Positions 22,249-33,020 of a stretch of DNA of 64,000 bases are shown here, piece by piece. The translations under genes were made by a program, and so were the position numbers. This DNA comes from Brachyhypopomus gauderio (lineage: Eukaryota; Chordata; Actinopteri; Gymnotiformes; Hypopomidae). Location: positions 3,311,646-3,375,645 of the forward strand of contig NC_135213.1 in NCBI RefSeq assembly GCF_052324685.1. Reading direction: 5' to 3'. Position 1 is the first letter of the stretch. Every line of letters starts with the position of its first letter. The notes under the pieces are model-generated. The model searched no databases, was not told the origin of the DNA, and saw only the letters and a list, made by a program, of their open reading frames with translations.

Positions 22249-25200
22249 TCATGTCCTCTCACTGGTTCTTTCACTGGATCTAAAAACAAACAAAAATGAA
22301 AAATTTATTCAACAAAGAAGCATAGAACATGGTTCATTAGACACACCTAAGAAGAAAATAACAATTTCGGGGGTCCTTATCCATAATATGCAACCTAACA
22401 ACACTTAACTTTACAGTCACATTGAGTATGATGTGATAGTAATCAATTTAAATTGTAACTTCTGTTTCATGGACTTTTGTTCTTGCCTGACAAGATACAC
22501 TGGAAGTAATGCACAACTGAAATCCGTGTACCTCATTCGAGCTCGTCTTCCTCCTTCACGGTCCCCTGCAAGTTGAAGCCACCGCTTCATACACCGTTCA
22601 ACATCCATATCAGTTGCTTTGGCTGTGATAGGATTCCTCCGTACAGCATCTAAAAAATTCAATATCACAAATCAAACAAAGACCACGTTAAATTAAAAAA
22701 TACAAATTTTTAATGTTCACTGCTTTGCCCTCAGACACAAATCTCATTCTCCCTTTTCAGACTAAGGCATATTAAAATGTACAAACACAAATCCAAAAAA
22801 ATGCAAATAAAACTAAAATGCAGTTTACTTACATTTACTTTATTTTATGTAAGTAAAATAATTTGTGGCAGATGCCGATATTTTATGATGATGATTATAA
22901 ACATTAATTCAGCACTGTCTTTGGCTGCAGAGTGATCACACTAATCAATCAAACAAACTGGACATTGATAATCAAAAATGCTCGATCATGGTACAGATTG
23001 CCTAGTGTGAGTACACGCTTAAAAATTCAGAAATTAATTCTTACCAATCAGTACTGATTTCAGATGCAGTCTCTGAAGTGCCATTTTCCCATTTACTCCT
23101 CGCCAGTTGATCCTTTTGGCCACACTGTTTGAAAATGTTCGCTTCATTACAGCCCAAACAGTCTCCCTGATGTCACCTCCACCAGCAAGACCCAAGGTGC
23201 AAATCTGAAAGTACAATGTATAATATACATTTTCATAGTTTTCATTTTCAAAATACCTACCAGACAAATTGTCAGTGCACATCTTGCTGGTGCATCAGTG
23301 ACCAAAACAGCAAGTCTTTGTGATGTATCACAAGCCACTTTGGGGTGTTTTGGAAGAGCGAGTCAGGAAATGTTTTCCATGTAGTGATCTGGCCACTATC
23401 ATGCAAGAATGGCTTAAAATCCCTCTGACCACTGTGCAGGACTTCTATATGTCACTCCCAAGACAAATTGACAGTGTATTGGCCGCAAAAGGAGGCCCTA
23501 CACCAGGTATCACCAAATGGCGGACCGCGGTCCGGATCCGGACCCGAACGCCGTCCTGTCCGGACCCAATTACATTCCTGATTAACTGGATACGGACCCA
23601 AATGCCAAAAAAAATTTAACGGGAGACTATATTTTAAACCGGAGACGAGTGTTACGTTCACCACCCATTTGAGTGTTACGTTCAGCCACCCCCCCCCCCC
23701 CCCCCCCCCCCCGCTCAACAACTTTCGTTCGCCATCGCGGACCCGGACCTAAGGACTGCGCAATCTGCCAAAAATGGACCGCGGAAAGATTTAATTGATT
23801 ACCCCTGCCCTACACCATACTAATAAATTTAATTATTACCCTAAAACCAAGTGTTTGTTTCATTGTCCAACCCCTGTGTGTGTGTGTTTTTTACAGGACT
23901 TACAATTTTGCTTTTGATGTCTGGAACAGACACTAGTTTTCTTTCCAAACTCTGAAGCGCTTCAAGGTCTTGAACAGGAAGTAATCCCTCCTCTATATCT
24001 GCTGTTGTGGATTCTGGGTTCAGATGCTGAATAATCCTGATGATGTTCTTCTGTTGCTCTATTATAATTTGTTGCTTTGTAAGCAATTCATGCAACAATG
24101 CTAGAAAGAAATAAAATAATAAAATTTAAAAATATATAGGACATCTGTAACACATATCCACAATTTAAAAATTAGTCTTCAACTACAATCAGTAAAATAC
24201 AAAGAAAATCCTATGTAGCCACCTTTTTGACAGTTTTGCATGATTTTGATGCAACCTCAGAAACTTGAGTATTTAAAGTGTATTTAAACAGCTGTTATTA
24301 GAGCTCACAGAGAGATTGAATTTTTCCACAGTCTAGAGCTCATTCAGAGTCCTGTTAGACTGACGTGAAAGTGAATTTATAATTTCAAATCTTATGAAAG
24401 TGGCCAAAATCCAACAAAAAATGTCAGATTCAATTTGTTTTTTTCCCCATCCACATAGACAACACGTGTCACAAACAATAAAAAATATTGAATTTGGGTC
24501 CCACTTACCAGCTGTGTGAACATAGCCTAAACATAATGTTGAACAAATCATTTAAAACCAGTTTCCAAAACAGCTTAACACTAGAATTTACAATGTTAAG
24601 ATACTTACGTCCATGAACACTTTCACATCTACAAGAACCAGTGCATGAGGTACTGGGGGCTGAAAAGCTATGTGGCCTTTCAATAAGAGACGCCTGTGAC
24701 CATGAGGGGACTGAAGAGTTGTTAAATCCATTATCTGCCTGGAATGATGTGGAGGGCCTCTGAGGAGCGTTGCTCCAAGTACGAGCTCCCTGACTGCATG
24801 AAATGTCCAGCAAATTATTAAACTCTAAATTAGAAGTTTGCTTCCAAGAAGGATGAATATTTTGTTGCCCATAAGGCCCAGCACTGGGTTGTTTCCACAT
24901 GTACTCCTCAGTAGTTTTATTCGCTGGTGTCTCTTCTAAGCCTCTGCACAGTGGAGGCTGTATGCGGGGGGGAATGGGTAAATCTATGCTCCTCTGCCCA
25001 GGATCTTCATCAGCGCTCTCATTCAAATAGAGCTTCCTGGTTGGTCTATAAAGACAGAAAAAAAACAAATATAATATTACCAAATAATATATACACTTTG
25101 CATAGTGCACGTAGCTTAGAGGGAAAGATCATTGATCCTCTTTTTGACTTCAATGCTCGAGACCATGACATAATTTCGATCGAATATACACACACTGGTT

Positions 25201-26554
25201 GGACAATGAAACTGAAACACCTGGTTTTAGACCACATTACTGTGACCACATTACTGCAGTAATAACTGTCCCGACGGAGAGTACTGGTGGAAACAGGAGA
25301 GTTGAGGTGCACATTTATTTCTGACGTGATTTGGGCAGCCGTGGTTTTAGGTTTTTTGGATACAATACGGGTTAGTACCCGGACATCCCTTTCAGCCAGC
25401 TTCCTCTTGAGTCCACAGTTAATCCTGTTGGATGTGATTCGTCCTTCTTGGTGGTATGCGGACATTACCCTGGATACTGTGGCTCTTGATACATCACAAA
25501 GACTTGTTGTCTTGGTCACAGATGCACCAGCAAGAAATTCACCGACAATTTGTCCTCTTTTGAACTCTGGTATGTCACCCATAATGTTGTGTGCATTGCA
25601 ATATATTGAACAAATCTGTGCTCTTACCCTGCTAATTGAACCTTCACACTCTGTTCTTATTGGTGCAATGTGCAATTAATGAAGATTGGCCACCAGGCTG
25701 CTCCAATTTAGCCAAGAAACCTCCCACACTAAAATGACAGTTTCATTTCATTTACCCCTGTATATATACCCCCTTCAATTTGAATGTAAGACAATGGAAC
25801 CCTTCTTTTTTCCAATCTATTTTTGACCACTTCTATTGGTCCATTCATCATGAAATTGTACAAACATGACTATCACATGATGCAAAAAAGTCAAAATCCC
25901 CAAAAGTGGAGATACACATTTTGATGCTGGTCACCTCTTGAAACCAACCACGGGTCACTTACCTTCTCCTTCTTTTGGGTCTAGGTTGGTCTTCTTCCTC
26001 AGATTGTATATCTGTGTGCTCCACAGCTTCAGGTAGTTTTCTTCTAGCAGCACTGTAATCACCTAATAATTAAAAGACAACTTCAGCCACTATAAACTGT
26101 GAGGCTGTATTGTTCTGTAAAGCAGGCTTGCACTTAATGTCTAAGGCACTATCCACATGTACCCAGACATTTTAAAATATATAGGAATTCCTTTAACTAT
26201 GAAACACTTGCATGAGCACTCCAGCATAGCATAGCTTAAGTGAAGTTTAATCATAAATGTTTCAATAAATATATTGATACTGGATTAATAACATATGACA
26301 AATGTTATGTTGCACCATTGTTACTTAAAATCATGAGGACACGATTAATCAAAACACGCTGTATACTTACTTGCTGTGTAGATAACACGAATGCTGTATG
26401 GGATCCATGAGTCTTGTGGTTGCTCTTGAGATTTGACTGCTCTCAGTATCATTTCTTTTTTATAAGGAGGCCAGTAGCAAATGCCATCTTTCACCCAAGC
26501 AGCTGGAACAACTTCTACCTCATCTGTGTCTTTGAACCCAACTATGTTGTACAT
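22249..26554 (-). CDS. DUF4806-type transposon companion protein (408 aa, 7 exons)
   Basis: Seven minus-strand exons join with GT-AG borders and consistent phases: 26554-26371, 26062-25963, 25045-24609, 24100-23904, 23204-23045, 22649-22532, 22279-22249 (stop TGA). The sum is 1227 nt with no internal stop. Residues 1-61 are a compact N-terminal domain of unknown type. Residues 62-240 are polar and low in complexity, with a basic PKRRR stretch near 92 that could be a nuclear signal. A Q-rich, coiled-coil-like helix follows. Residues 307-399 resemble DUF4806 (GLAGGGDIRETV, NWRGVNGKMALQRL). Such proteins accompany transposases in animal DNA transposons; a DNA-binding or accessory role is inference. 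The gene is intact although the transposase is damaged. Confidence 0.75.
23218..23885 (+). mobile_element. Internally deleted Tc1/mariner remnant, itself interrupted
   Basis: The plus strand encodes the N-terminal piece RQIVSAHLAGASVTK fused, after a large deletion, to the C-terminal piece LWGVLEERVRKCF of a Tc1-type transposase. The right end resembles the terminus of the Tc1 element at 25189. It lies in the fourth intron of the DUF4806 gene and is split by the hAT MITE at 23504-23807. The outer limits are approximate. Confidence 0.7.
23504..23807. mobile_element. hAT MITE nested in the Tc1 remnant (304 bp)
   Basis: The ends are CAGGTATCA and the inverted TTACCCCTG. The 8-bp target-site duplication CCCTACAC lies at 23496-23503 and 23808-23815. 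Inverted 'ggaccgcgg' motifs lie inside both ends, and a run of 24 C occurs at 23689-23712. It has no transposase. Confidence 0.9.
25189..25760 (-). mobile_element. Deleted Tc1/mariner element
   Basis: A 572-bp element flanked by TA and located in the second intron of the DUF4806 gene. Its minus strand carries the N-terminal part of a Tc1 transposase with the paired helix-turn-helix DNA-binding region (MGDIPEFKRGQIVGEF, SLCDVSRATVSRV). The catalytic DDE region is absent. The terminal repeats are imperfect but share 'aatgaaactg' close to both ends. Confidence 0.8.
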
Positions 26555-26666
26555 TTTGTTTCTGCTGTAGACGTGGTACTAGACAAGTAAAAAAAAAGAA
26601 CAGACTTTACAAGAAACATTTGAACTCAAAACAACCAAGCTCTTACAGGGAAAAGGCCACTACAAT

Positions 26667-28339
26667 TTATTTCAAATGCAAAAGTGGCACAACCACAAAC
26701 TTGTCCTGAAATGGCATTCTAAAGTATTTTTTAATATTTCCATCTACTTTAATACTTTTGAGTGTGTGTGAAATGTTAGAAACGACAAAAATACCCAGGC
26801 TTGTGGAATCTAGTGGATAGTCAAAAAATATTTCTTTGTATTTAAATTCTTTATAGACAATGTACTCACTGTTTTCAAACAAAAAGATATTCTGAACTAA
26901 AGCAATATTGTTGTTGATAGACACACAACTGTCTTTTTGTGTACTACTGATAACTGTGCCATTCTCAATCAGTTCTTTAAACTGAGAGACTGGTTCGTTA
27001 CACCACTGAGGTAAAGGTCCATCATTGTGTTCTGTTTTCAAAGTCCTCTTTGCATGCACTTCGGATTCAATATTGCAACTAGAATTATTTATTTCTGAGA
27101 GACGGCGGATCACTTGTGCAAGAGGATTGAAGGGCTTTCTAACCATCTTCTTTAATTTTCTCATGAAATTTTCAAATGGAAACCCAGAAATGTTTTCTAA
27201 ACTACCATGCCGTTTAACATCATCACAAAGGTGAGTAAGACCGTGAGTGTTGTACACCACAAACTCTGGTGAGTACTTTGAGTAGCAGAAATGCGGCTTC
27301 TCAAGGGACCGTCACTACCCAACCAAAGATCCAACAGACGTCGTGTTACACCTAAACATATCAAATGCATGTAATCATGAGGGAAGTCTGCAACCATGTC
27401 AATATTTAGATCCATTAGTGGTGAATGCCCTATGTTATGCTCCTCATCAGTTCTCTTCCTAAAGGACTCATTAGTTCTGCATGGTGCATTGCATTGTGGA
27501 AAAGTCATTCTGTGTTTAATGTAGACACCTGTTTGAATGCATTTATCACACCCATGATAGCCAGTATGTGATTTAACAGCTTTGATAAAGCTTCTTGCTG
27601 GGGCATCACATACAACAGAGCACACAGTGAGGAAATATGTTTTATTACGAATCACAAACCCATTGGCTAATCTATGTAATTCATCAACTAGTTTACCTAA
27701 ATATTCAGTCAGTGAGCTTGGTTTGGAAGTTCCAGAAAAAAGTGCAATAACAACTGGATCTCTGATGGCAGTCCCCTTTAGCAGCCCAAGTACAGGCCAG
27801 AACTGTATAGCAGAACTCTTAAAAAGAGGAAGTCCATCAAAATTTAACTGCAGCCTAAATGTATGTCTGTCTGGAAAATAAGAACACAATTTCTTCAGAG
27901 TTCTGCCAAATCCATTTAAAATTCCAAAATAGTAGAATGATCCCCCTGCAATTCTTTCAATGTTATATTGAGTATTAGTTTTAAGAAGTGATCTTGCATC
28001 TTTTGGAAGGAAAGGAAAGTGGATTCTAAGAATCGAAAGCAATGTTGTGATTGCCAGCAATGAGACTCCATAGTGTACTGCCCAATTTGACAAGGAATTC
28101 ATTAAATTGTCAGCTGAAGAGTGCTCTTCATCACTGCAAGAATCTTCATCACTACTATCATGCTCACTTTCTGAAGTCCCAGGCTGGTATTCAGCAACAT
28201 CACCTGAAACAGGTTCCTCTAGATTTGTTTGTGGGATAATATCATCACTAGTTTGAGAGGCGGTTGTCCTTTTCATTTGTTTAACCGCCTTCTTTCGAAG
28301 ATTTGACTGAGCGCTATATGGCCATTTATATTTATCCAT
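26667..28339 (-). pseudogene. tnp2-like transposase, internally deleted
   Basis: The first frame (28339-27197) shows an acidic region, then LNFDGLPLFKSS, QFWPVLGLL, the VCDAPARSF block, a GCDKC zinc-type motif and DYMHLICLGVTRRLL. These resemble the tnp2/transposase_21 fold of CMC elements and their animal relatives. The second frame (27260-26667) continues with VVYNTHGLTHLCDDV and the C-terminal region. The frames are out of register, and about 100 codons normally lying between LRSRIS and YSPEFVVYN are missing, so the gene is disabled near 27275-27300. A 5' UTR exon with a GTAAGT donor (29196) and an acceptor (CAG, near 28374) suggest a spliced leader. Confidence 0.75.
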
Positions 28340-28761
28340 TTCAACAAGTACTTTTAAAGTATATTCTAAATGCCTGTAAACTAAAAGCTTCAGAATTGAT
28401 TAAGGCCTTTAGTAAATTGCTTGGCTGAAATGAGTAAAAGTGTTAAATGTGCAGTTCAAGTAGTCAAGGACAACTGGCAACCATCCACCTACAGGAAAAC
28501 ACAATCACAATGGCATTTTATTAATATTTCTTAGAAATAATTATTCTAGTTACTGTTTAACATTCATCAGTTAAAAGAAAATGGTGCAAAGATAGCTGGC
28601 AACAGAGATCATGCTCTCCCTGACCAAGTTATATTGTAAATTAGATGATCAAATAAGTGAGGAATATTAGTTCAGAGATTATGTGGCTTAATGGCTACTG
28701 CTCACATTTAGCCCAAATACTTTTTTTCTGAGCTAATTACCATACAAATACGTAACTTGCA

Positions 28762-28830
28762 ATAATAATAATAATAAGTTTAATTTATATAGCGTCTTTC
28801 ACAAACTCAAGGTCGCTTTACAATGTTAAA
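28762..28830 (-). mobile_element. Short LINE 3' tail
   Basis: A (TAA)n tract followed by 'tttatatagcgtctttcac', which is the reverse complement of a LINE 3' end like those at 6.7 and 38.2 kb. It is a fragment of about 70 bp. Confidence 0.55.
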
Positions 28831-29195
28831 AACAATATCTCCATAGTATATTGTAATACGCACACGAGCCGCATCTTGTAAAAAAAATCTGCCAAGCACA
28901 GCAATAGCCAGCTAGCCATTCAAATGTTCCTTTCCTATGTAAATTATATGGTGCCTTGTTAGAAGAAAAAATTACATTACGCGTTGTTCATCGGACAGGG
29001 AAAATATAAAAGTGGAAAATATCGGATAACTTTGCTAATGTTAGCTAGTTCTGAATACGCTAACGTTAGCTAGCACCTTCTGACGCTTTTTACCAACTAT
29101 TAGTCACATCAACTCAAAGGCACATACAAATATATTTAACCTAAACAAAAAAAAAGAAGCACATATGTTTTTATAAGAAAAAAAACTTTACTTAC

Positions 29196-29340
29196 CATAT
29201 GAGGTTGGCTTGACTTGGTTTTCCCGCGTTGATGCCTGCTCTCCTCAGGGTGAAACAGGTTCAGACCGGTTCACTCCGTCCCGCTCCACCCCTCCCCCAC
29301 CCCATATATGCCACGCCCCCATGTTGCTTCTTTGAGAACC
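29196..29340 (-). promoter_or_regulatory. Putative promoter and leader exon of transposase gene
   Basis: On the minus strand a GC-rich stretch with 'catatatgg' precedes a short leader that ends at a strong GTAAGT donor (29196). Its position upstream of the transposase frame and the donor suggest the transcription start of the transposon gene. No direct evidence for the start is available. Confidence 0.4.
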
Positions 29341-30049
29341 ACAAGACAGCTTCACTACTGTATTACTATAATACAGAGTAAAAATGGGCAACTTTCGGAA
29401 ACATAAATTATACATATATAAATTATGCATCTTACAATGTGATTACATACCTATTATTTATTTACTATTGCAGTAATAATATCTAATGAGTGTCAGAGTG
29501 ACATTAATGAGCAGGGAGGACTAAATAGTTGTAATTAGGAACTGGACTGGAATATTTAATTTAATATTTGATTCAGTACAATATTTAATTCAGTATTTAA
29601 TTCAGAATATTTAATTCAGTACATTAATAAACTAACATTAACAAAATGTGAACATTTCTGAGCTGGTACATGGAGATCAATGTCTAAATAGTTCCACAAG
29701 GATTTAACCTAGTCCCTATTTATGTGTTTGATTCCCACAGGAATAATTTTAGCTTTTTGACAAACTAGTGGATGTAAATAGCAACCATTTGGTTCATAAC
29801 AATGAATTAAAACACTGAAAATACACTTTCTCTATAAACAGTAACACTTAATGAACAGTACCCAAGACAACACAAGGTAAATTATTATATTAGGGAACCG
29901 TTAAGCAATTTTGCCATTCATTATTTGTCTTAATGTAAGATATTTACATAAATGTACCTAATTTGGTCATAGATACAGATGGGTCTTGCCAATAAATTTA
30001 TATATATATATATAAGTAAGTGTCTACTGCAAGCAACAGATTCATTTAT

Positions 30050-30310
30050 GCAGATCTGCTTGCTTAATGTCAGACTGAAACAGCACAACTGAAAAATTCC
30101 GGTAGACCGGCAGTGGGCCAGAAGTAGCCCAACTGTGGTGCAGTTGCTGACGTTTATGCAGATCTGCCAGCTTAATGCCGTAACTGGGCCAAAATAAAAC
30201 TGCACTTCTGAAAAATTCCGGTAGACCAGCAGTGGGCCACAAATGGCCCAATACCGTGTTGCCTTTGCTGACATTCAGCCAGATCTGCCGGCATACTGCC
30301 ACATTTGGCC
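30050..30310. repeat. Subterminal tandem repeat of the CMC-like element
   Basis: About two and a half copies of a unit near 118 bp, each holding 'aaaaattccggtagacc', 'cagtgggcca' and 'cagatctgcc'. They lie just inside the right terminus. Subterminal arrays are usual transposase-binding regions in CMC elements. Confidence 0.75.
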
Positions 30311-30331
30311 CAGAATCGTATGCTATCTGGG

Positions 30332-32344
30332 TTGTTACTAAATAAAATCTTTGACGTGTGGAACAGCTTGCCTACTCATTTATTTGGGTATCTGTGGTGT
30401 GGGAACCTCCCCCCGGTCACATAAGAATAGAACAGAAGTTCTCACATATCTGTGGTCAGTAATCTTCAGGGTGCATCTCACACTGAAAAAACGGCTAATC
30501 ACAAGTGGATAAAAGAGTGTAGAGGTTGCACTCATCTGAAAGTTAGCACAGCTGTTTCAGGTTTTTAGCGTATGCAACGGCAGAATACAAATGAACAATG
30601 ACAGGCCTGTTTCTCTTTAAAACTGACCACGTTTATCAATCATGTTAGTTCAATCAAATGTACAAGAGATTTTTTTTTTGTTTGTTTTTTCTATTTGTTT
30701 TTTTCTGAAGCCTAAGTAAAAATCTCTCTTGCTCTCCTCTCTCTCTCTCACTCTCTCTTTCCCTCTCCCTCTCCTCAATGAATACACAGCACTGAATGGT
30801 GGGACCTGCAGGGCTCAAAAGGGAAATGTTAACAAGGGAGAGGTGCAGGTGATGAGTGCTGATATGCCTGTGAACGAGGGAGTGAGGGTGTTGCGGAGTG
30901 ACGCGAGTGATGTGAAATGGGTGTCTCCCCGAGCCCTAGAACCGGCCTGCCATGACACAGGAATTTCATACAGAATTACACCTAGAATAGAAGACCTACA
31001 AATATTTTAACTGTCTCTGAACATCTTTAGCAAAATGGGTGAATGCAAACATTATATGAATGTAGAGATTCCATACAGCTGAACTGTTGTGTTACTGTAG
31101 TGAAGGCCTTTATTTCCTCTACATTGTACATCTCATATTCATAATGTAAGGATTAATTAAACAGAATTACTGCAAAAATTGAACGTGGCGAACGTAAGTT
31201 GTTGATGGATATCGGAAGTGTGGCGTGAGAGCGTGTGAAAACGGTCAAATGCGTGTGTCTCACGCTCAATGCGTGAGAGTTGGCAACCCTGGCAATGTGA
31301 TGTTCATGATTTGTTGATTTAGTATTTTCATTCTAACTACAGGTGCTTCCCCGCCCCATCCCATGTCCCCCCACCTCCATTCTCTGTCCCCCATCCTGTG
31401 TCCACCATGCTCCATCCCCTGTCCCCCGTCCCCCTGCTGTATGTCCATGGATGTATAGCTGTGCTGCGTCTAACAGCTGATTGGGTATCTGGGTTCATGA
31501 GGAAATGCGTAGGGCGGTTTCAGTAATTTAATTAATATATTCTGCTTCCTTAACTACTAACTGCTTTCACTTCCACCTTTCACCTTGCTACTGCTGTGTT
31601 TACTTGCATGTGCTGACAGACCTGTTAGTAACAAAAAAACATTATATATGAAAACAGGTTTTAACGTTAGTTTTAAAATCTCAGAATTATTGGGGAAATG
31701 CACACTCACAAAATTTATCAGAAATGCATATTCTGCATGTGTGTTTCATTATGTTTATTTTATTCTCTTGCTCAGGAATCTAAATGTTTTTAAATTTTGT
31801 AGGCCGTAGTTGACTTACTTTATTAACAGGAAGTGTTAAAGTCTTGTACATAGTAAACACAAGTAATGCAGAATGCAAAATATACAAATCCAGTTTTGGC
31901 TCGCCATCTAGTGGTGACCCTATGCTACAACATCTGATATAGCACCTCAGCTATACATGCAGTCCTTCATGAGCAGGATGAGGAGTGTTAGATAGCATTG
32001 GGTAGGGGGGCACTCCAGGCTCCACCCACAAAATTTAAATTTATAAAAGAACAGAGTGGTGAACTGGCTAGACAGCACAGAGAGGCACAGAGACGCGGAT
32101 GAGCACACTGAACACTCTGTGTCTGAGTCTGTCAGTGCAGGTGACTCTGAGTCTGTCAGTGCAGGTGAGCAGCACACAGCACAGGAGGAGAGTACCAGTG
32201 GGAATCAATAGAGAGGAAGACAGGACACACCAGGGAAAGGTGGCCAATCAGGTGACTGGGAATGGGACAGGTGGCCAATCAGATGACTGGGAATGAGTCA
32301 GGTGTGGCCAGTGTGTTTGTGGCAATGGTGGTGTTTTATATGTT
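30332..32344. other. Non-coding interval
   Basis: It contains a CT-rich tract (30727-30777), a C/T-rich 'ccatcccctgtcccc' tract (31340-31440) and a small duplication of 'gagtctgtcagtgcaggtga' (32124-32168). The frame at 30729-31010 has no recognised domain and is not called. Confidence 0.5.
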
Positions 32345-32757
32345 TGTAACACCGGGGGCGTCGTAGAGCAAAAGGGAGACAGACGCACACACTGAGAAGA
32401 GAGAGGGGACTTTCTATTCAGGATCGTATAGGCAGGCCAGGGTCAAGTCAGAAAGAGAAGAGAAGAAGTCAGACACTGAAACATATCCAACACGTACAGA
32501 CTGTTCAGACATAGTTCAGCTAAAAACAACAATTACTAGACTTTGGTAAACTCATGGACAACAGGGCTGTAGTACAAACAAAAATCAGCACAGACTTGAC
32601 AAAACACAGGGCTTATATATACAAGACTAAACAAGAACCACCTGAACACACTAATGAGGGGCGGAGTTACGAAACACAAGGAAGGACTGACAGATAGCAC
32701 ATAGCTACATAAACAAAACAAACAACAGGTGGGGTGGGGTCGGGGCTAGACATGACA
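32345..32757 (-). mobile_element. Probable solo LTR (413 bp)
   Basis: The block runs from TGTAACACC to CATGACA. Its layout and words ('gaacacactaatgagg', 'ggggctaga') resemble the solo LTR at 60622-61058, indicating the same family on the minus strand. The flanking target-site duplication is unclear (ATGTT against GTTTT). Confidence 0.6.
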
Positions 32758-32899
32758 GTTTTAATATTACAATTGAGTAATATTAGTTTATAATGTGAAA
32801 ATAAGGTTATATCAGAAAAGAAAAGGTGGTAGAGAGGGTGAATACATTTACCCATCAACTACCAGAACACAGTAGATAATCTGCTAGGTCAGACTGGGC

Positions 32900-33020
32900 T
32901 GTAGGGAGAGTTATGGTTGTGTTTGTCTGTGAGAGTTATGACTGTGAGAGTTATGTCTGTGTTTGTCTGTAAGAGTTATGTCTGTGAGAGGTATGTCTGT
33001 GTTTGTCTGTGAGAGTTATG
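32900..33020. repeat. Minisatellite
   Basis: Tandem and interleaved units of 'gtttgtctgtgagagttatg'. No coding role is seen. The following DNA to about 34730 shows no gene, only a short GT tract near 34115. Confidence 0.7.

Larger units (their letters stand above)
21558..30331 (-). mobile_element. CMC/EnSpm-like DNA transposon, about 8.8 kb
   Basis: Both ends carry the inverted terminus CCCAGATAGCA (21558 inward, and 30331 inward on the other strand). Inside both ends are many copies of a GGCCA/TGGCC motif. Between them lie a tnp2-like transposase gene and a DUF4806-type gene, both on the minus strand. The duplication at the ends is at most TT, consistent with the 2-4 bp of the CMC group but not proof. 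Multiple younger insertions lie inside. The superfamily label rests on transposase resemblance, as the ends are not literally CACTA. Confidence 0.7.

Noticed and set aside
30729-31010. 93-residue plus-strand frame
   Set aside because: It starts in a CT-rich tract, has no recognised domain or splice partners, and is not shared with other units.
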